Assembly: GCA_008711295.1 (NCBI GenBank)
Contig: VUYV01000149.1
Coordinates: 868,001-932,000 of the forward strand
Direction: 5' to 3'
From: Anarhynchus alexandrinus
Lineage: Eukaryota > Chordata > Aves > Charadriiformes > Charadriidae
Length of the DNA stretch: 64,000 nt
Shown here: in pieces, positions 1-14,283 of the stretch
Layout: the number at the start of each line of letters is the position of its first letter
How positions within the stretch are numbered: the stretch's first letter is position 1
Program-made: the position numbers and the translations under genes
Notes under the pieces: generated by a model
Told to the model about the DNA's origin: nothing
The model's database searches: none
Seen by the model: only the letters and a program-made list of their open reading frames with translations

Positions 1-3000
1 TGTGCAGCTGCTGAGGTCAGAGAAGGGGAAACGGAAAAATCTTTCACAACTATCTCCAGTTCCAAGTTCCTTAACTAAAGACAGCCAATCTATATGATGG
101 CAAAATAAAGGAAGATAAAGCAGAATATCAATATTGCAGCTGTGCTGCTTAGTGTTAATGGAAGCAGCAGGACAATATGAATTCACCAACTGTGGGGACT
201 GCCATTCCTTATCATGGACAGAGGTCTTGGATGGACCCAGCTGCAGGACAGTTTTGCCTACTGAGGCTGCATTCAGCAGCCTTTGCTAAAAGCAAGTGAT
301 TTCTTTCATCAAATAGTTTCTTTAATGAAATTAGGGTTCCAGTCATCCAAAATGACTCCTTAATCTAGGGTGAACTCAGGATATTTTCTAAAAAAAAAAC
401 TATATATGAAAATAGTACTTTGATTTTCCTATCATGAATCCTATTTGACACTTGAAATAGTCTAGCACACAAGAAAAAGTCTAAACCATGAGTAGAATAT
501 TGACTGCCTACCAGTAACTGCTGATGTTTGCAAAGGTTTCCAGGGCACCTACATCTCTCGCCTCCTTCACCTTCAGGTCCAGAGCTCACAGTTAGTAATA
601 TAAAAAACACTAACAACTGAAGAGCTCCCTCACTGACACCTCTTACAAATGAGATGATGACTTGCTACTACATCTGTTTAAGAAACTGCCATCACCTATG
701 TCTTGACAGACATTTTCCCCAGAATAATGCTGGCAGGAAGGAAAGTGTGCCCTTCTGTACAAAAGCTGGTATGTTATCTTAAATGACATCTTAGTAAGCC
801 TAAGCCCAGAAGAAAAATTAAGACAGCTGCTAGCTACAGTTCTTAAAAGTGGCAAACCCACCTCAGGAATGTGAATTGTGTCTCTGTGCAGAACATGTGT
901 TCCCAACAGAGCTACAGGGCAGGAATACTATAGCCACTAATGCACTCCGAATGATATTCTTTGTCTAATGCTGCCAGCTCTGAAGTCAATTAACACTAAA
1001 ATGGAAATTTAGTTAGTACTTGTGCTCTGTGAAAAATCCTTGTTCAAAGCATAAAGGAGATGTACAGTACTTCCTTAGACTCCTTCTGATCCTACTTCCT
1101 ACCAAAAGTAAAGTTAAGTTCCTAGGTTAGCCTCAGGAAAAGGGGAGGCTGGCTCATCTATTTGATTATAGAGGAGGGTGAATATTATTTGTCATTATTG
1201 TTATGGGACTAGGCTTCTTGACAGCTGGTGCTAGACATCATCCATCAGAAACACACTGAACAGTCTTTTTAGAAAGTGGTAATAAACTCCTGCAGACAAT
1301 AACCAAGAGGAGCAGGTGCTTAACATTATTTAATCTTATCACAGAGCACAAGCATTTGCCAAGTCTTACTTTTATGACTGATGAAGACGGAAACAAGCAG
1401 GAGAATGGGAAAAGTGACTAGAAAACTAAGATAACATCAAGACAAGAAGATTTAAAAAGAGCGAAAATTATTCTGAACTCCAAACTTCACTGGATAGCAC
1501 AAGCTAGACACATTATGTGTCATATAATTTATGTTCACTTTGTTCTGTGCTGCCACATGAAGCAAAAAGGCATCAGCAGAAACAGCCGTGCTGCCCTTAT
1601 TCCCTTCACTCATCCTTCCAAGGAAGTAATTGCAGTTAGAAGACCTTTTAGAGTTACAAGTTTGGGTTTACAAGACTTTTGTGTATTCCTGCCCACTGGT
1701 AAGGGTACAAACAATTACAGCATATGATATACTGTGTTTGTACATCCGAGGGATAGGATCAATCCCAAATTATTTGACTTTCAAAACCAGAACCCCATTG
1801 TTCATTTTTATCTCAGTTATCAGTCTTCAAACAAACCGGTCTCATGAGAATTTTATGCCATCCCATCAAAACTTGAAAACAGTTTGGAATCTCAAACATA
1901 TTTTTATGTTCAAGTTATGTGTTCTTTTTCTTTACATGAATAGCTAATTAATGCTATCAGCTTAGGTTTCAGCTTATCTTTTACCTACAGGACATTTATT
2001 TTAAATGTTCTTATCAGAGAAAACCAGAAATTATCTTTACATTGGCAATCTCTTTAGTATGGTGAAAACACTTCTATTTTCCTACTTAAATAACTTTTAA
2101 TAAATCGCACTCTGACTTCCTCAAATAATTCCTATCAACTACCTTGAATGTGAACTTTTGAAAGTCATCAAACAAATGTCCTTCTTCAAGAAAGGCATAA
2201 ATGGATACTCTACAGCCATGAGTCACACAGACAGCAAGCCTTTTTTGCTCTTTCTAAAACAACATGGGAAACCTGTTCAAAAACATAGCAATTTTGGGTG
2301 CTCAACTTGAGAGACTAAGTAAGTTTTCAGAGCACTGCTGCTTAGCATTTCCTAGAAAGCAGTCCTTTTCTGACTTGCTGAGGATAGACACTTGAAACCA
2401 CAAATCCCTTTTAACAATCTTAGCTTGTTTTGTATCTCACTAATAAACCCAATTTGTATTACAGCTAGTGTCCCACTGATGCTTCTCTGGCAAAAATTAG
2501 AATAAATGCCCATTACTGTTTGAAATTGGTTAGTGGTTTATAAAGAGAAGTATAGAGTTTTAAGCTGAAATTACATTAAGTGCAACATAACTAAGTGGCC
2601 AAACTGCCAAGCAAGATTGACCAGTCCCAGTGTATCCCATGCCACAGGGACTTCCCATGAGCTAGTAGGGCTGCTAGCTGATCTGGCTGTTGGAGAAGTC
2701 AACTAACAAGGTACTAACTGGATTGCCTGAGGCCCAGCCAGAGTCATGTGGCAACAGATAGCTGAGACTGCTGAAAGGCAATGCCATCTATGACAACCTC
2801 CTGGAGTCTCCTTCCACAGGGCTCTTAAGATACCTGGTATGTAATCTGTGGCTGCTGTCCATGTAAAGACTATGCTGGATAGCTCACAGGACCAGGAAAG
2901 CTGGCCAACCTGCAGTGTGGTAATTAATAAATATTTAAGCATTTCCCTTGGTATTGTAGGAACATAGATTGGAGATTACCAAATGAATGTAAGATTGTTG

Positions 3001-6000
3001 ATAACAACAGAGGAGAATGCCAACCAGCACTACCTCAGTAAAAAAACACACCACAGCTAGGTGAGGTGTGTGTGAAGAGAGAAAGCTATTTTCATGGTTT
3101 ATTTTTTAAGACAATTGGTTTCCCCACGCATTCAACTGCTGTGATACCTGCATGAAATCTGTAGTATTAGTGGCACAGTATTTGACCTCTCTAACTTGGC
3201 TGTTGTGGGTGAGGCTGATGTAGTTGCACTATGGGCGTATAACGCAGGTCAGAGGGCATAATCAAAATGCTTACGGATAAGTTTGGAAGCATTTTAAGAC
3301 TGCTTAAACAAGGTGCAGCTTACACCTTTATTTCTTTCCGGAAGCCTGCATTAAGAGGATGAGGTTTCTCTGTGGCTTTGAGTGGCACCAACTGCCCTGA
3401 CAAGGGCAAGAAAGCTAAAGACTTGGTACACCTGCCTCCATGAAGGAAAGAGTAAGAGAAAGCACTGTTTGGTTGTGGGAAAGCAGGTTAGAGGCCCTTC
3501 TCCAGATTATGAGACTACACCTCTGCCCTAGGCAGTCTGCCACAGAAACACACACTGGTGAGTGCTAAAGAGATACTTTTACTCGTTGAAAGAAGTGCAA
3601 GTGGGAAACACATTAAGCTCTACTGCATCATTTTCCTCATAGACTGGCAAAGCCTACCAAGCTCAGCAATGAGCACTGTACCAAAGCAGACTGATAAATA
3701 CTGGAGCCCCCTGTGTATGTTTGTTGGTTCTGCACAAACAAGCTCCCTTGGCTGGGATTTGAGAACTCTCCCTTTTTGAATGAGATTTCTGAGTTATTGG
3801 AGAAAGTTGATAGAGTTCCCTTCACGCTGAGCTCCTCACACATCTGGAGAGTATGCAGAGATCCATGTGGGCATAGTCCGTTTCCTAGCACTAGGGATGT
3901 GTGTCAGAATTGCACTGCGTTGCTGCTACATGCCCGTGCAAAACAACTGGTGCTTTCCAGAAGCACTGGACAGAATTATTGTGCATGTGTAAGCCAGTTG
4001 CATAGCTGTCAGACAGACAGATGGTCCATGTTCCACAAAGTCTGCACAGGCACAGACCCACACATTTCTCTCTGCAAATTTCATTCAAAAGTACTCTTGT
4101 CCTAGAATAAGATACTGGTACCACTTCGGAAGAATTACTCACGCATCTGTACTGGACGCTTGCTTGCTCTTTTTGTACCACTAGCTTGTTCTTGAGTTAT
4201 GATGACAAAGTGTCAGGGGGAAGGGAGATTTCCTTTTCCAAATTGCTGCTGCTGCTTTTCTAGCCACTGCTACAGGACTGGAGTGTGTGGTGACCAGGAA
4301 ATTATAGGGTAAGAATTGAAGAGACTTTTAAAAATTAATTTTCTTAGCACACATAGAAAACCAGTGCTGGCTTCCAATGTGTTTTTAATGTTAACTCTTA
4401 CTGGGATATTTCTGTCTCAATGTGTGCTCATATGGTGTTTGTTTTGGTTTGGGTTTTTTTGACATATGAAATTCTTTTTTAACAACTTTATCTAGACATT
4501 AATAAAATAGCAAAATGTGAGACACTGTGCTAATAAGAACATAGAATCACCATCATCAGCAGAATCCAAGTCAAAACATAAATACCTAATATCTGCTTAT
4601 TCTCCCAGTGAAAATCAATTCTCTTGTAGCTACATAACTGTTTGCCCCTCTCCCTCCTGTTCTGCCAGCTAAAATTGATTTTAGAACTGCTTTTGCAAGG
4701 GGTCTCCAATTTATCAAGCACCCATGGCCAATTGAAAAGAACATCAGTAGAACAGTCAGGCTGTTCATAAAATGTTTTGTTGGTGGGCTACAAATATCAC
4801 ATTTGGGGTTAGAGTTAGGTCCCAAAATAAACTGAAACTGAAAATTCATTATGGAGGACTTCAATGTCTTTGCAAGGATACAGCTTTGAAGGCTTCAGAA
4901 GAGGACAAAAAATACTTTAGCACATTTTTGCAAAATGATAGTGTCTCACCCTCTCCCCAGGAAATTAATCAGAGTGTAATCAAAATATATTTCCAGCTGC
5001 TGAAGTTCACTTCCTCCCTTGTAGATTTTTCTCATATAAATCGAACCTCAGATTGAAAGTCATGTTAACTGGACAGCTGTTCTCATAAAGCTGCATGAAG
5101 TGGCAGTATCTGTTGTTATCTCTATTGTGCTTTCTGTAGCCCTGCTTGATGGGACTTCCTTACACAGAGATAACACATAGGGGAGAGAAGAAAAAAAAAA
5201 CAACACGAAAAACCCTGTAGCTAATATTTACTACAAATCAAGCAGAAACTTTGTAAGTGACAGTGGAATACATACAGTCCTCACTTATTCAGAATTGTGA
5301 CCTTTGCTGTGGTATTCCCACCCTGCAAACTGGGATCAACGGAGCTTACCAATCTAAAGTGAGAAAATTCATGGGCTGAGATAAAGACAGTTTCATAGGT
5401 AAAGCAGCAGCTGTGGGCACAAGCGAAGCAAAATAAGGAATTCATTCACTATATCCCATTGGTAGGTAGATGTTTAGCCATTTCCAGGAAAGCAGGGCTT
5501 CATCATGCATAGCAGTTACTTGGGAAGACAAAGGCCTTAATTCTGAATGTCTTCTACCCTTCCTCCTCCTTTCCTCCAGCTTTATATGCTGAGCATGATG
5601 TCATACGGTATGGAATATCCCTTTGGTCGGTTGGGGTCAGCTGTCCCAGCTGTTTCCCCTCCCAACTTCTTGTGCACCCCCAGCCTACCTGCTGGCAGGC
5701 TAAGAAACAGAAAAGTGAGAGAAACAGAAAAGGCCTTGATGTTGTGTAAGCACTGTTCAGCAATAGCTAAAACATCTCTATGTTATCAAAAATGTTTTGG
5801 TCACAAATCCAAAAAAACAGCACCATACCAGGTACTATGAAGAAAATGAACTCTATATCAGCCAAAACCAGTAGAGTAGGAAATGAAGAACAATTACAGC
5901 TGCAAGGAAAATAAAGGGCAGGCAGAATGTAATTACCCAGGTTGGAATATGGCCAGAACAACAGGGCTTAATGTTTTTACTCTTGTGAAAGGAACAACAA

Positions 6001-9000
6001 AAAATAATTGCACCATGGCAGCCAGGCTCTCTAGTTTTGCTTTATCTGAACCACAGCACCTCCTACGGCACTGTTCCCAGCAATGTAGTAGCCACAGGCT
6101 AGCATTGCTCCTAGGGAACTAGTCCCTATTGCCTTTTGATGTTTATTGCCTTAGGTACAAAGACTGAGGAAAGAGCCAAACCAATTCAGAGATGAAAACA
6201 AAACCACCTACGTAATTTAAAGGGACATGCTGTCAAACTGCAAAGCACAGCACCACTGAAACAGGTGGCTGCTGGGAATCCAGAATCTCCAAGTGACTTT
6301 AAAAGTTATTTGGACATCGTACTGGAGGAAAAAGCACACTAGAGAAAGCGTAATAAAAAGAAGCATCAAAATATTGAAAATACTGCACTATTGAGCTAGA
6401 ACTAATTAATTTGCCTAACTGTCCTGAACAGGCATGACAAACACACCACTGAATATAGTCACAGTGCCAGGAGAAAATGCGAAATGCTGGTAGGCTCCTA
6501 AAATGGCAGTAAATGGCTCTGCATACTGAAATAACAGTTAATATTTAAATATTTCTATTTTTTGAACTGAAGTTAATGCCTGAGACATGGATGAGAGTAT
6601 CCCAACTCCAGAAATAGTCTACCCCATTACTGGAAAAAGATGGCAGAACTTCCACTGTGAAAGATTTTGTCCTGATAATTCAAATTTAAAGCCTGAATTA
6701 AATTACTGACAGTTTTTAATCTCTTTCAAAACATATATATTTGTATGTTTGTTTTATAACTGTGAATATTTTTATCATACATATGAATGTCTAGTATCGC
6801 TTTGAACATTACTCAGTTTTTCACCTCAACAGGTTCACACAGCACAGTGTATGTCGTCTTTGGTGAAAAAAGATTGCCCTCTCACTGATTTGAGGATTCC
6901 CTTTTCAAAGTTCCTTTTAAAACTTACTGATGCGAGTGATTATGTTAAGTTGGTAGCTTGTTAGGAGATAAGTGGGGGATAACATTACTTTGAAGCAGTC
7001 TTTCTTTGTAGAGAACGATAGAAGTTTTGTTTTGCTGAATGACACCAAACTCAACAGACATGCCATTTCTTGTTCTTCTTTCAGCTATCTTGCACTTCCT
7101 AGAATGTCCCCTCTGAGTTGGTGGCAGAAACATTCCTTCTCATTTCTCTTATTCCCACAGCTCCAACAAATAGTGCCACAGTCCCTGGAATTTAGCCCCT
7201 AGAAAATCCCCTTGGCTCAGAAAATCATGTCCTATGTATAGACATGTACTTAGTGATGCTCCCATTTTTTCAGCAAACTAGTTTGAAACAGAAACTCTTA
7301 TATTTAGCCTCAAAGATTATAAAGCTTTTGCATCACCTGCCTTACCGTAACATAAAAGAAAAAAAAAAAGATGATGCATCAAGAGAAGAACTTGATTTCT
7401 TTTCTGTAATGATGTCCAACTTCTTGAGGAGTGAAATCTGGAGGAAGATTTTTCAGCTAGTCATGCCTTAGACAAAAACTACCTTCATCTTCAAGGTATG
7501 CTATAAACTGAGGGCTTGGATACACAGAAGTGTTACAAGAATGAGAAGTTTATTTTCCTCTCATAGGGAAGAACACACTTCTTGACAGAGGAAAGCATAA
7601 TGTTGCTACTTGCACTGTTTAAACCTGTTCAAGAGTGTGTGAAGGATGGATCTTGCACTTAATACAGTCATCCTTCCAGGGTTTCATTCCCCTCTGTATG
7701 AGCAAGGAAACAAAGCTCATTCACACCAAGCAATACATATATACAAAGCTTAAGACCCTGCTCAGCAAGTCACAGTGCCTCAATGCAGCAGGACATCAGT
7801 TGCACAAACAGGAGAAACATGCTGATGAGATTCAATTAAGCGGTATAAAAGAACTCACTCAATTGACTCAGTGCATTTTGAAGCACATTTCCTACAGACA
7901 AGATCCAGTAACCCCCAAGAGTGCAATGATCAATGAATTGAGTACAAAGTCCTTTGGATTTCTCAAGTTCTCAAAATCTGAAACAATCAATTCTGAAAGA
8001 TTTTTTTAAAAAGAGAAAAAAATTATTTTCTATAGACTAGAATGGTATGCACAAGCCCAATTCCTGGTACAAGTGCCCTGCAATCAGAAAACTATATATT
8101 TCAAGCAATGCGCTTTGTGTGCCTCTACAGAGAAGAAAGGTACAAGGTCTCACCTTTGTGCTTTTCACTGATTACTTAAGGAGAAGTTTCAAGGTGAAAA
8201 AAAAATCTATGAGGAACTGTTCTCTTCTTCCCATGACGTACAGGAGTGAGTTCGCCCTGTGCTCCACCCATACAATCTGTGAAATAGCTTCTCTCCCCAG
8301 AGAGAAGTGTTGCAGCACAGTGGTACTGTGGCCGTGTGAAATACCGTCATATAGCAAGGCTATGTGAGATAATGTGTTTCTGTGCGAGAAGATGTCTTCC
8401 TAAACAGCAAGGTGCTGTTCTTCCCAGAAAAGCATCCAACACACTGTTCTGGTAGGAGGAAAAAAACCTGGCTACTCCCAGATTAATTTGACAGGGTTTG
8501 CAGTAAGTCAATAATGTTAATTGCATTTTTAAAATAATCTCTCTTTAGCTAATATCAATAAACTGTAAAGATCAGTCTCAATGCTAGGATCCCTGTTGGT
8601 TTGAAGCACAGTCTGTTGAAGAAGGAAATTTTGAAAACTTTTTTGGATGACAGGAAATGTTGGCACTGCCACCATCTTCACAGCTATTGTCCCTAATCAA
8701 ACTGGCTTTTGGTACTTCCTCAGCCATACAAGACCCTTTATAGTCTCTTTTCTCCTTTATTTGAATGCTGTGATGAGAGGCCCAAATCTTTTGTCTCTGC
8801 TATACTTAGTATCTGTCCTTCTATGCAATAGTTTTCTTTCCTTTCCAGATGTTATCAAAGTCCAATAACTGCTTGAAAGCCAAGACAGATGTAAGCTATT
8901 TTTTAAAACACAATTCAAGCCAACTTTCTTTCTTTGAGATGTAAAAATATAACAAAATGTTATGAATGCCTTTTAATGCTATAGAAATGCAAAAATAAGT

Positions 9001-12000
9001 GCTATAATAATCATTAGATTATTTATCATCATCTGTCAAGGCCAAGTCCTAGCTCTAATAGCAATCACCATGGCTAGGCTCCAATGCAATTATTACCAGG
9101 GACCTGCTCCAAAGACCAACATCAAAGTCAATGAGAAACTTTTTACCACTGAGTTCAGGGTACTTTGGATCAGGCTCCAAACTGTCTAAGCTTGTAGAAG
9201 CTGCCTTTGGTCCTCCCAAAGCCAACACTCAACACAGCGGTTGCTGTTGGTGGAGATACTTCAAGACAGCAATCTCCACAGCACTGCCTGGAGAAGTTTT
9301 GCCAACCAGCTTTAAAAAAATAGCTAAGTCCTTTCCGTTGTTACATCTGGTTGCTGTATCCCTTACTGACCCCTTAACAGTTGAGGCGATGCTGACCAGT
9401 CTCAATATTGTCGTTTGTGCTTGAGGATCCTTCGAACGGACAGTGACTATTAATTGCCCTATATTGACTTCGCAGGTGAGAAATGCATTGCAGCTTGGGC
9501 ACCAAATTACTGGAAAATGGCAGCAAGACCTTTTATTTTCCTAGATTCCCTACTTCATGCTTGAACAAGACAAAGCATATAGAGCTCAAGTTAAATTGTA
9601 ACAGCTAAATATTCCCAAATCAAAACCAAGTTTGCCAAAGCAATATAAAGTTTTCATTGCTGTTTGACCCTGTGAAAAGGGGTAGCTTTCGTAGTGACAC
9701 ACATTCCTGCTGGTTTTAATCAACACATAATTAATAGCAAATTATAATCATAATAGCATATTTCATCCCAAAGGCTCCAAGAGCTCTTGATAAAAAGTTG
9801 GCCAAATGCTGTACTTAATTATACGCATGCAATTGAGTTCAAATGAGGGTGGACGGTCTTTAACCTCTGTAATGCAGCCACTTGCAAGAAGGAACATACC
9901 ACCTGCTCATCAGAACGTACTGCTTCGTGCAATAAGAAAGGGCAAAAAGTAAAGAGACTCTGAAAAAGTCAACTGAAACACTGGGGAATACTTAGCAATT
10001 ATTACTCTGTTAGGAACTGAGTGAGGGAAATGTTAGTTAGTCTTACATTAGCTAGTACAGATAGAATGCTATGGGATCTTGCATGAAAAATGCTAGTTAG
10101 AACCTTAAGATTCAGATGATCCCTTTCCAACACTCCATACGTGCACTTTCTGCTCAGTAAGTAGTGTCACACTGTGCAGCACCTGTGTGACTATATTTCT
10201 TATCCAAGCCCTGGCTAGCCATAACCTTGCTGAGCTTTTGAGATCTGATGACTTTCTAAAGGGTAATGACCACAAACCTTGACAATTTAGCAAATTATTA
10301 GCAACAAAGGCTAATTGCTACTGCAGGATATGGTGTTTGAATATGGTATGTTACTCAGCACATGATCTTTATTTGCTGTAAGTTAGATCCTATCTGATCT
10401 TTAACCATCAAAAGCTGCAATATCAAAAGAACAAAAAGCAAACAATAAAAAAAACAAACAAAAAACAACCAACACTGACCATGGAGATGTATTTTCCTTT
10501 TGGCAAAAAACCAGCAATATAAATGCTACCTTTTGGAAAGATTACACCCTGGAATTGTTTAAGCAGTGACAAATAGAATGATCAGAGCAACAGTCTATTT
10601 ATCCTGTCATCTAGAATAGCATAAAAAATACAGCACTGTAGCTTGTAAGGTTTAGCAGTATTAAAACTGGTGCAAACACAGCGACAGCAATAGTTCTTAA
10701 ACCTGCCAAAACAAGTACTGAGTTGCTTTGTACTTATCAGTGTAACTGTCGTCTTCCTTCAGGCCTGCAGAAAACAGCTTCCAGTTTACACTTATCTTCA
10801 GTTTCCTCAACTGAACTATCACATTTAGGGTTTCAGCCCTCAACCCCCTAATATCGCCTTTCTTGAATAGCTGAGACAGTGCCTCAGTAACACTTCTCGC
10901 CAAATGCACGCTGTTAGACTCCCCAGGTTACACTAAATTCCTGGAAGTGACAGTTCAGTCTCATTGGCAAGCTTGTCCCAAATGTAAATCTTAGTTCTCT
11001 TCTCAGAACCGACTAGCCAGTTGGACGCTCCAGACTTACACCCTTCTTTCTCCCAGAGATGCCTGCATTAGCATATGCAGCCAAGCCCATGCCCACACAG
11101 TATGTCCTTCAGGGGAGTCAGCGCACAGTCACACCCCTAGAGAGACAGGTCTGTGCATCCAGGAACCATGCATTCAACAGATTCCCCTAGATACGTGCTT
11201 CTGAGTCATCGGCTTGCCAACACAGCAGGCGAAGCCTCGCACATTTATAAATAATCTGTGGGAAACTCGGGGGAAACCGTAGTTTTCCTCCCTCACAGGA
11301 GCTTCTTTAAACAGGAGCTCCCTTTTCTCAAATGTTTTTAAGGAATTCTGCAGCATACAACAGCATTAAAAATCAGATACTCAGTAAGTTCAATAGACAG
11401 ACAGAGATCTTTACATGTAGGTATCAAGAGCAGTACAAGTGTCAATAGCTCCACGAGCTTGTGCAGCCTCTGCTGAAATTCACGCTGTATTCTCATGGTT
11501 TTCAGTTTAAAGTTAGCTCAGACATATCTGCATGCCTTGTAAGTCAGTGTAACTGCAGCCCCCCAAATCTCCGAGTTATGATGGAGCAGTAGCAATCTTT
11601 TTCAAGTCAATGAACTGTAGCATGACATCCAATTTTAAGTAGAACTTTCTACTGGACCCTGTCACAGCTCTCCTAGCAGCTAAAGCTTAAATTGTTAGAG
11701 ATTATGACACTGCCTCCAAAAGAAATCACAGAATTCTTCCTTTCAAAGGATGCAGTCAGGAAAAAGCTGTAGGGTGAAGGCTGGGAAGGCAGGCACGAAG
11801 GAAAGAAGAGTTAACACTTTAGCTCTGTGATACTACAGCACCAGTTCCCAAGTGTATTGGACCATTAGGGTAATCTTAACTTTCCAAATCTCTCATGGAC
11901 CATAATCAGATCAAACTGAATTGAGGTGATCTTGAAATCTACTGTCAATACTGGTGCACTGCTGAAATACAGATCACAAGCAGTGATCAGCAGCTCATGA

Positions 12001-13530
12001 ACAACAATTTGGGAACCACTGTGCTAGGGTTTACTTTGCACAGTGTTGGCTCTTAATGGAATTGGCCACGGAATTTATTCTTTTTAATGTCAAGTTACTC
12101 GGCAAAATTGGAGCTTTCAAGTAAAAAGAAACACATCTCGGTTAAAGCACCTCATCCAAAAATGTGAAGAGAAGTGGTACAAAAATCTTCTACCCGCAGC
12201 TGCAGAGGGCTAGTTTATGTAGCTGCTTTTCAGATGGTAGTTTTGACCTTACCAATGCAAATTGTCATGGAGGCAAAAGACAGCCAATGCCACTGCATTG
12301 TAATAAGTGCAGAGGAAACCTAGACAGTCACACAGCCACAACAGGGCAGGTAACCCACAGATGTCTTACCAGACAATGCCAACAGAGTGGGGAGGGCTGT
12401 AGCCTCTTCTGTACTCATTGCACATCCATGCCCAGAGAAAGGTTCTCCTCTTTAAGATCCAACCTCAAATGAACAGGTAATACTACTCTGGGAGCATGTC
12501 TCAATAACTGAATATACCCTATATTTTTAAAAAGCCAAGTCAATCAGAACCAATACTTAGCCTAAATACAAGGACAATGGGACTATGATGAAGACAAGGG
12601 CTAATCAAGTGCTAATCAGTAGCAAAATCTATAACCCTGAAGTAATAGTAGAGATGCCAGAGCAGTAGTTATTCATTGACACTGTATAAATTAGACAGAA
12701 TATCATTAGCTATTACCTTTTCAAACCACATGGGCAAAGAAAATTCCTGATTATTATGGTGGATTACAGGACAATCCAATTATTAGTCTCAGCATAAATA
12801 CGTCTTGTAATTAATGGGCAACAGTGTTAAACTCTGCTAACATATTTTCCACATTAAAACTCACAGGCAAGTCATTGAAGATGAGCAATCTGGCAACCCT
12901 TGCACAATTATAGCTGGGTTTCAAAATGGTAATTAGCCAATTTTATGAGATTTATCCTATCTGCACGTCCTAGTAATAAACATCAGTGTTTGTATTTCTA
13001 TTGCTGTATGATTATCACGTGTTAAACATTAGTTCACACATCATCCTTAAATTCACACAGATCAATGTAGATATTAAGAAGATAGACAGACACCTGGGGT
13101 GGATTCATAATCCACTGACGGGGTAAATGACAAAAAGTCCCCTCCAGACCTCTTTGGGCGGAAAAGAAGTCTAGGTCTTCCTGACCTGACAAGTGGATGA
13201 CAGTGCAGTACAGATTGCAGGTTTTGCTACCAATTTTCTGTATCATAAGACAACAGATGCTAGTGGAGATTGTGAATGTTACTCTCTTCTGAACAACAGA
13301 CACTGGACTGTGGTGCAGTGAAACACACAGGACAAGGTACGGGATTGACTCTTCTGCTATGGTGATGGCTACTTTAACGCTGCTGCAAAAGAAACCATTT
13401 TACCTTGAAACACTCTCTGGAAGGTGTTCTTTTGGTTCTGTCCACTGGCCAGTTGTCACTGCCGTTCATTCACTCATTTCAGAGAGTCACCTGGGAAGTC
13501 AAAGGCGCTAATGTTGGGTTTGTTTCTAGA
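1..13530. other. Intergenic DNA, no supported gene
   Basis: I see no gene here. The open frames are short (up to 130 codons), overlap each other on both strands, and resemble no protein I recognise. Composition is AT-rich with scattered A or T runs, for example an A/C-rich stretch at about 10427-10480 and a T/G-rich one at about 4437-4462. I recognised no tRNA, snRNA or mobile element. Human synteny places SLC6A11 upstream of SLC6A1 on the same strand, so this may be the SLC6A11-SLC6A1 spacer. That is inference, because no SLC6A11 exon is visible. Distal enhancers or an antisense lncRNA cannot be excluded by reading alone. Confidence 0.6.
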
Positions 13531-14110
13531 TGTGAACCTTCATTGGGTACCCGGGATGCGCCTGTCCTTGGTGAAACGCTGTCTGACAGGGCAGAGCACC
13601 CGCTCTGCGACCCCTGGGACGTGTCATGGCTGTGGTGAGCTCAGCTGCTGCGGGCCATGCTGCGAACGCGGCCTGCCGAGACCCACGGCCGGGGAATCCT
13701 GACTGGAAACCTTGCACTGGGAAAACGTCTGACTGGAAAGGAGCCCAGGTGAGGGGCGATTCCCACCATTTCTTATCCTACACTGAGGCACTTTTGAGGA
13801 AGTTTGGAAACGTATCTACGTTTCAGCACTTCCAAAACACGGTTCTAAGCTTTCCTGTTTGAAGTAACTTTCCACTTGGAAAGACACACCACTCAAACTC
13901 AGCCAGAAAACCGCTAGTTTTCCTAGCAGCTCCCCAGCCTTGCCGCCCTTAACTATAAACTTTTGTTACCTCGGGCCGAGGAGGGAAAACCGGCAACCGC
14001 TGAGGGGAACTGATCTTCGGCACGGGTCCGCCGGGCGGCCTCCCCGCCGACGGACGCGGGGGCAGGGGTGAGTTGGTTACGAGGGGTCGCCTCCGGGCAG
14101 ACCGATGGGG

Positions 14111-14182
14111 TGGGGTGCGGTGCGGTGCGGTGCGGTGCGGTGCGGTGCGGTGCGGGCCGGGCCGGGCCGGGCCGGGCCGGGC
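14111..14182 (+). repeat. Compound pentanucleotide repeat (TGCGG)8-(GCCGG)5
   Basis: Eight perfect TGCGG units at 14116-14155, preceded by one TGGGG, pass directly into five GCCGG units at 14156-14180. An ambiguous base (N) follows at 14183. The second half contains six GGG tracts at 14154-14181, each separated by CC, which is a textbook intramolecular G-quadruplex pattern on the + strand. The repeat sits inside the CpG island and may be transcribed as 5' UTR. The N suggests the assembler could not resolve the repeat length or base here. Confidence 0.9.
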
Positions 14183-14230
14183 NGCTCGGGGAGGGCAGCG
14201 CCGGTGGCTCGGGCCGATTGGCGGCGGCGG

Positions 14231-14283
14231 CTCTTCTTCTCCATCATCCTCCTCTTCCTCCTCCTCATCTTCCTCCTCCGCCA
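14231..14283 (+). repeat. Pyrimidine-rich (TCC/TTC) tract in CpG island
   Basis: About 50 bases are almost entirely C and T on the + strand, built from irregular TCC, TTC and CTC triplets with two short A interruptions. The complementary strand is a GAG/GAA purine tract. Such tracts are common in avian promoters and can form triplex DNA. A CAG|GTAGGG sequence directly after it (14290-14296) could serve as a splice donor. The acidic run it encodes on the reverse strand is a composition effect, not a gene. Confidence 0.75.

Noticed and set aside
8288..8307. CTTCTCTC/GAGAGAAG inverted repeat with 4-base loop
   Set aside because: Eight-base arms of simple pyrimidine/purine content are expected by chance in 64 kb.
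1..13530. Search for SLC6A11 exons expected upstream by synteny
   Set aside because: No NSS-family motifs (such as NVWRFPY or GLGSL) were recognised on either strand, so none is annotated.
14116..14180. Regular short repeats that could be taken for a CRISPR-like array
   Set aside because: Five-base units without spacers in vertebrate DNA are a microsatellite.
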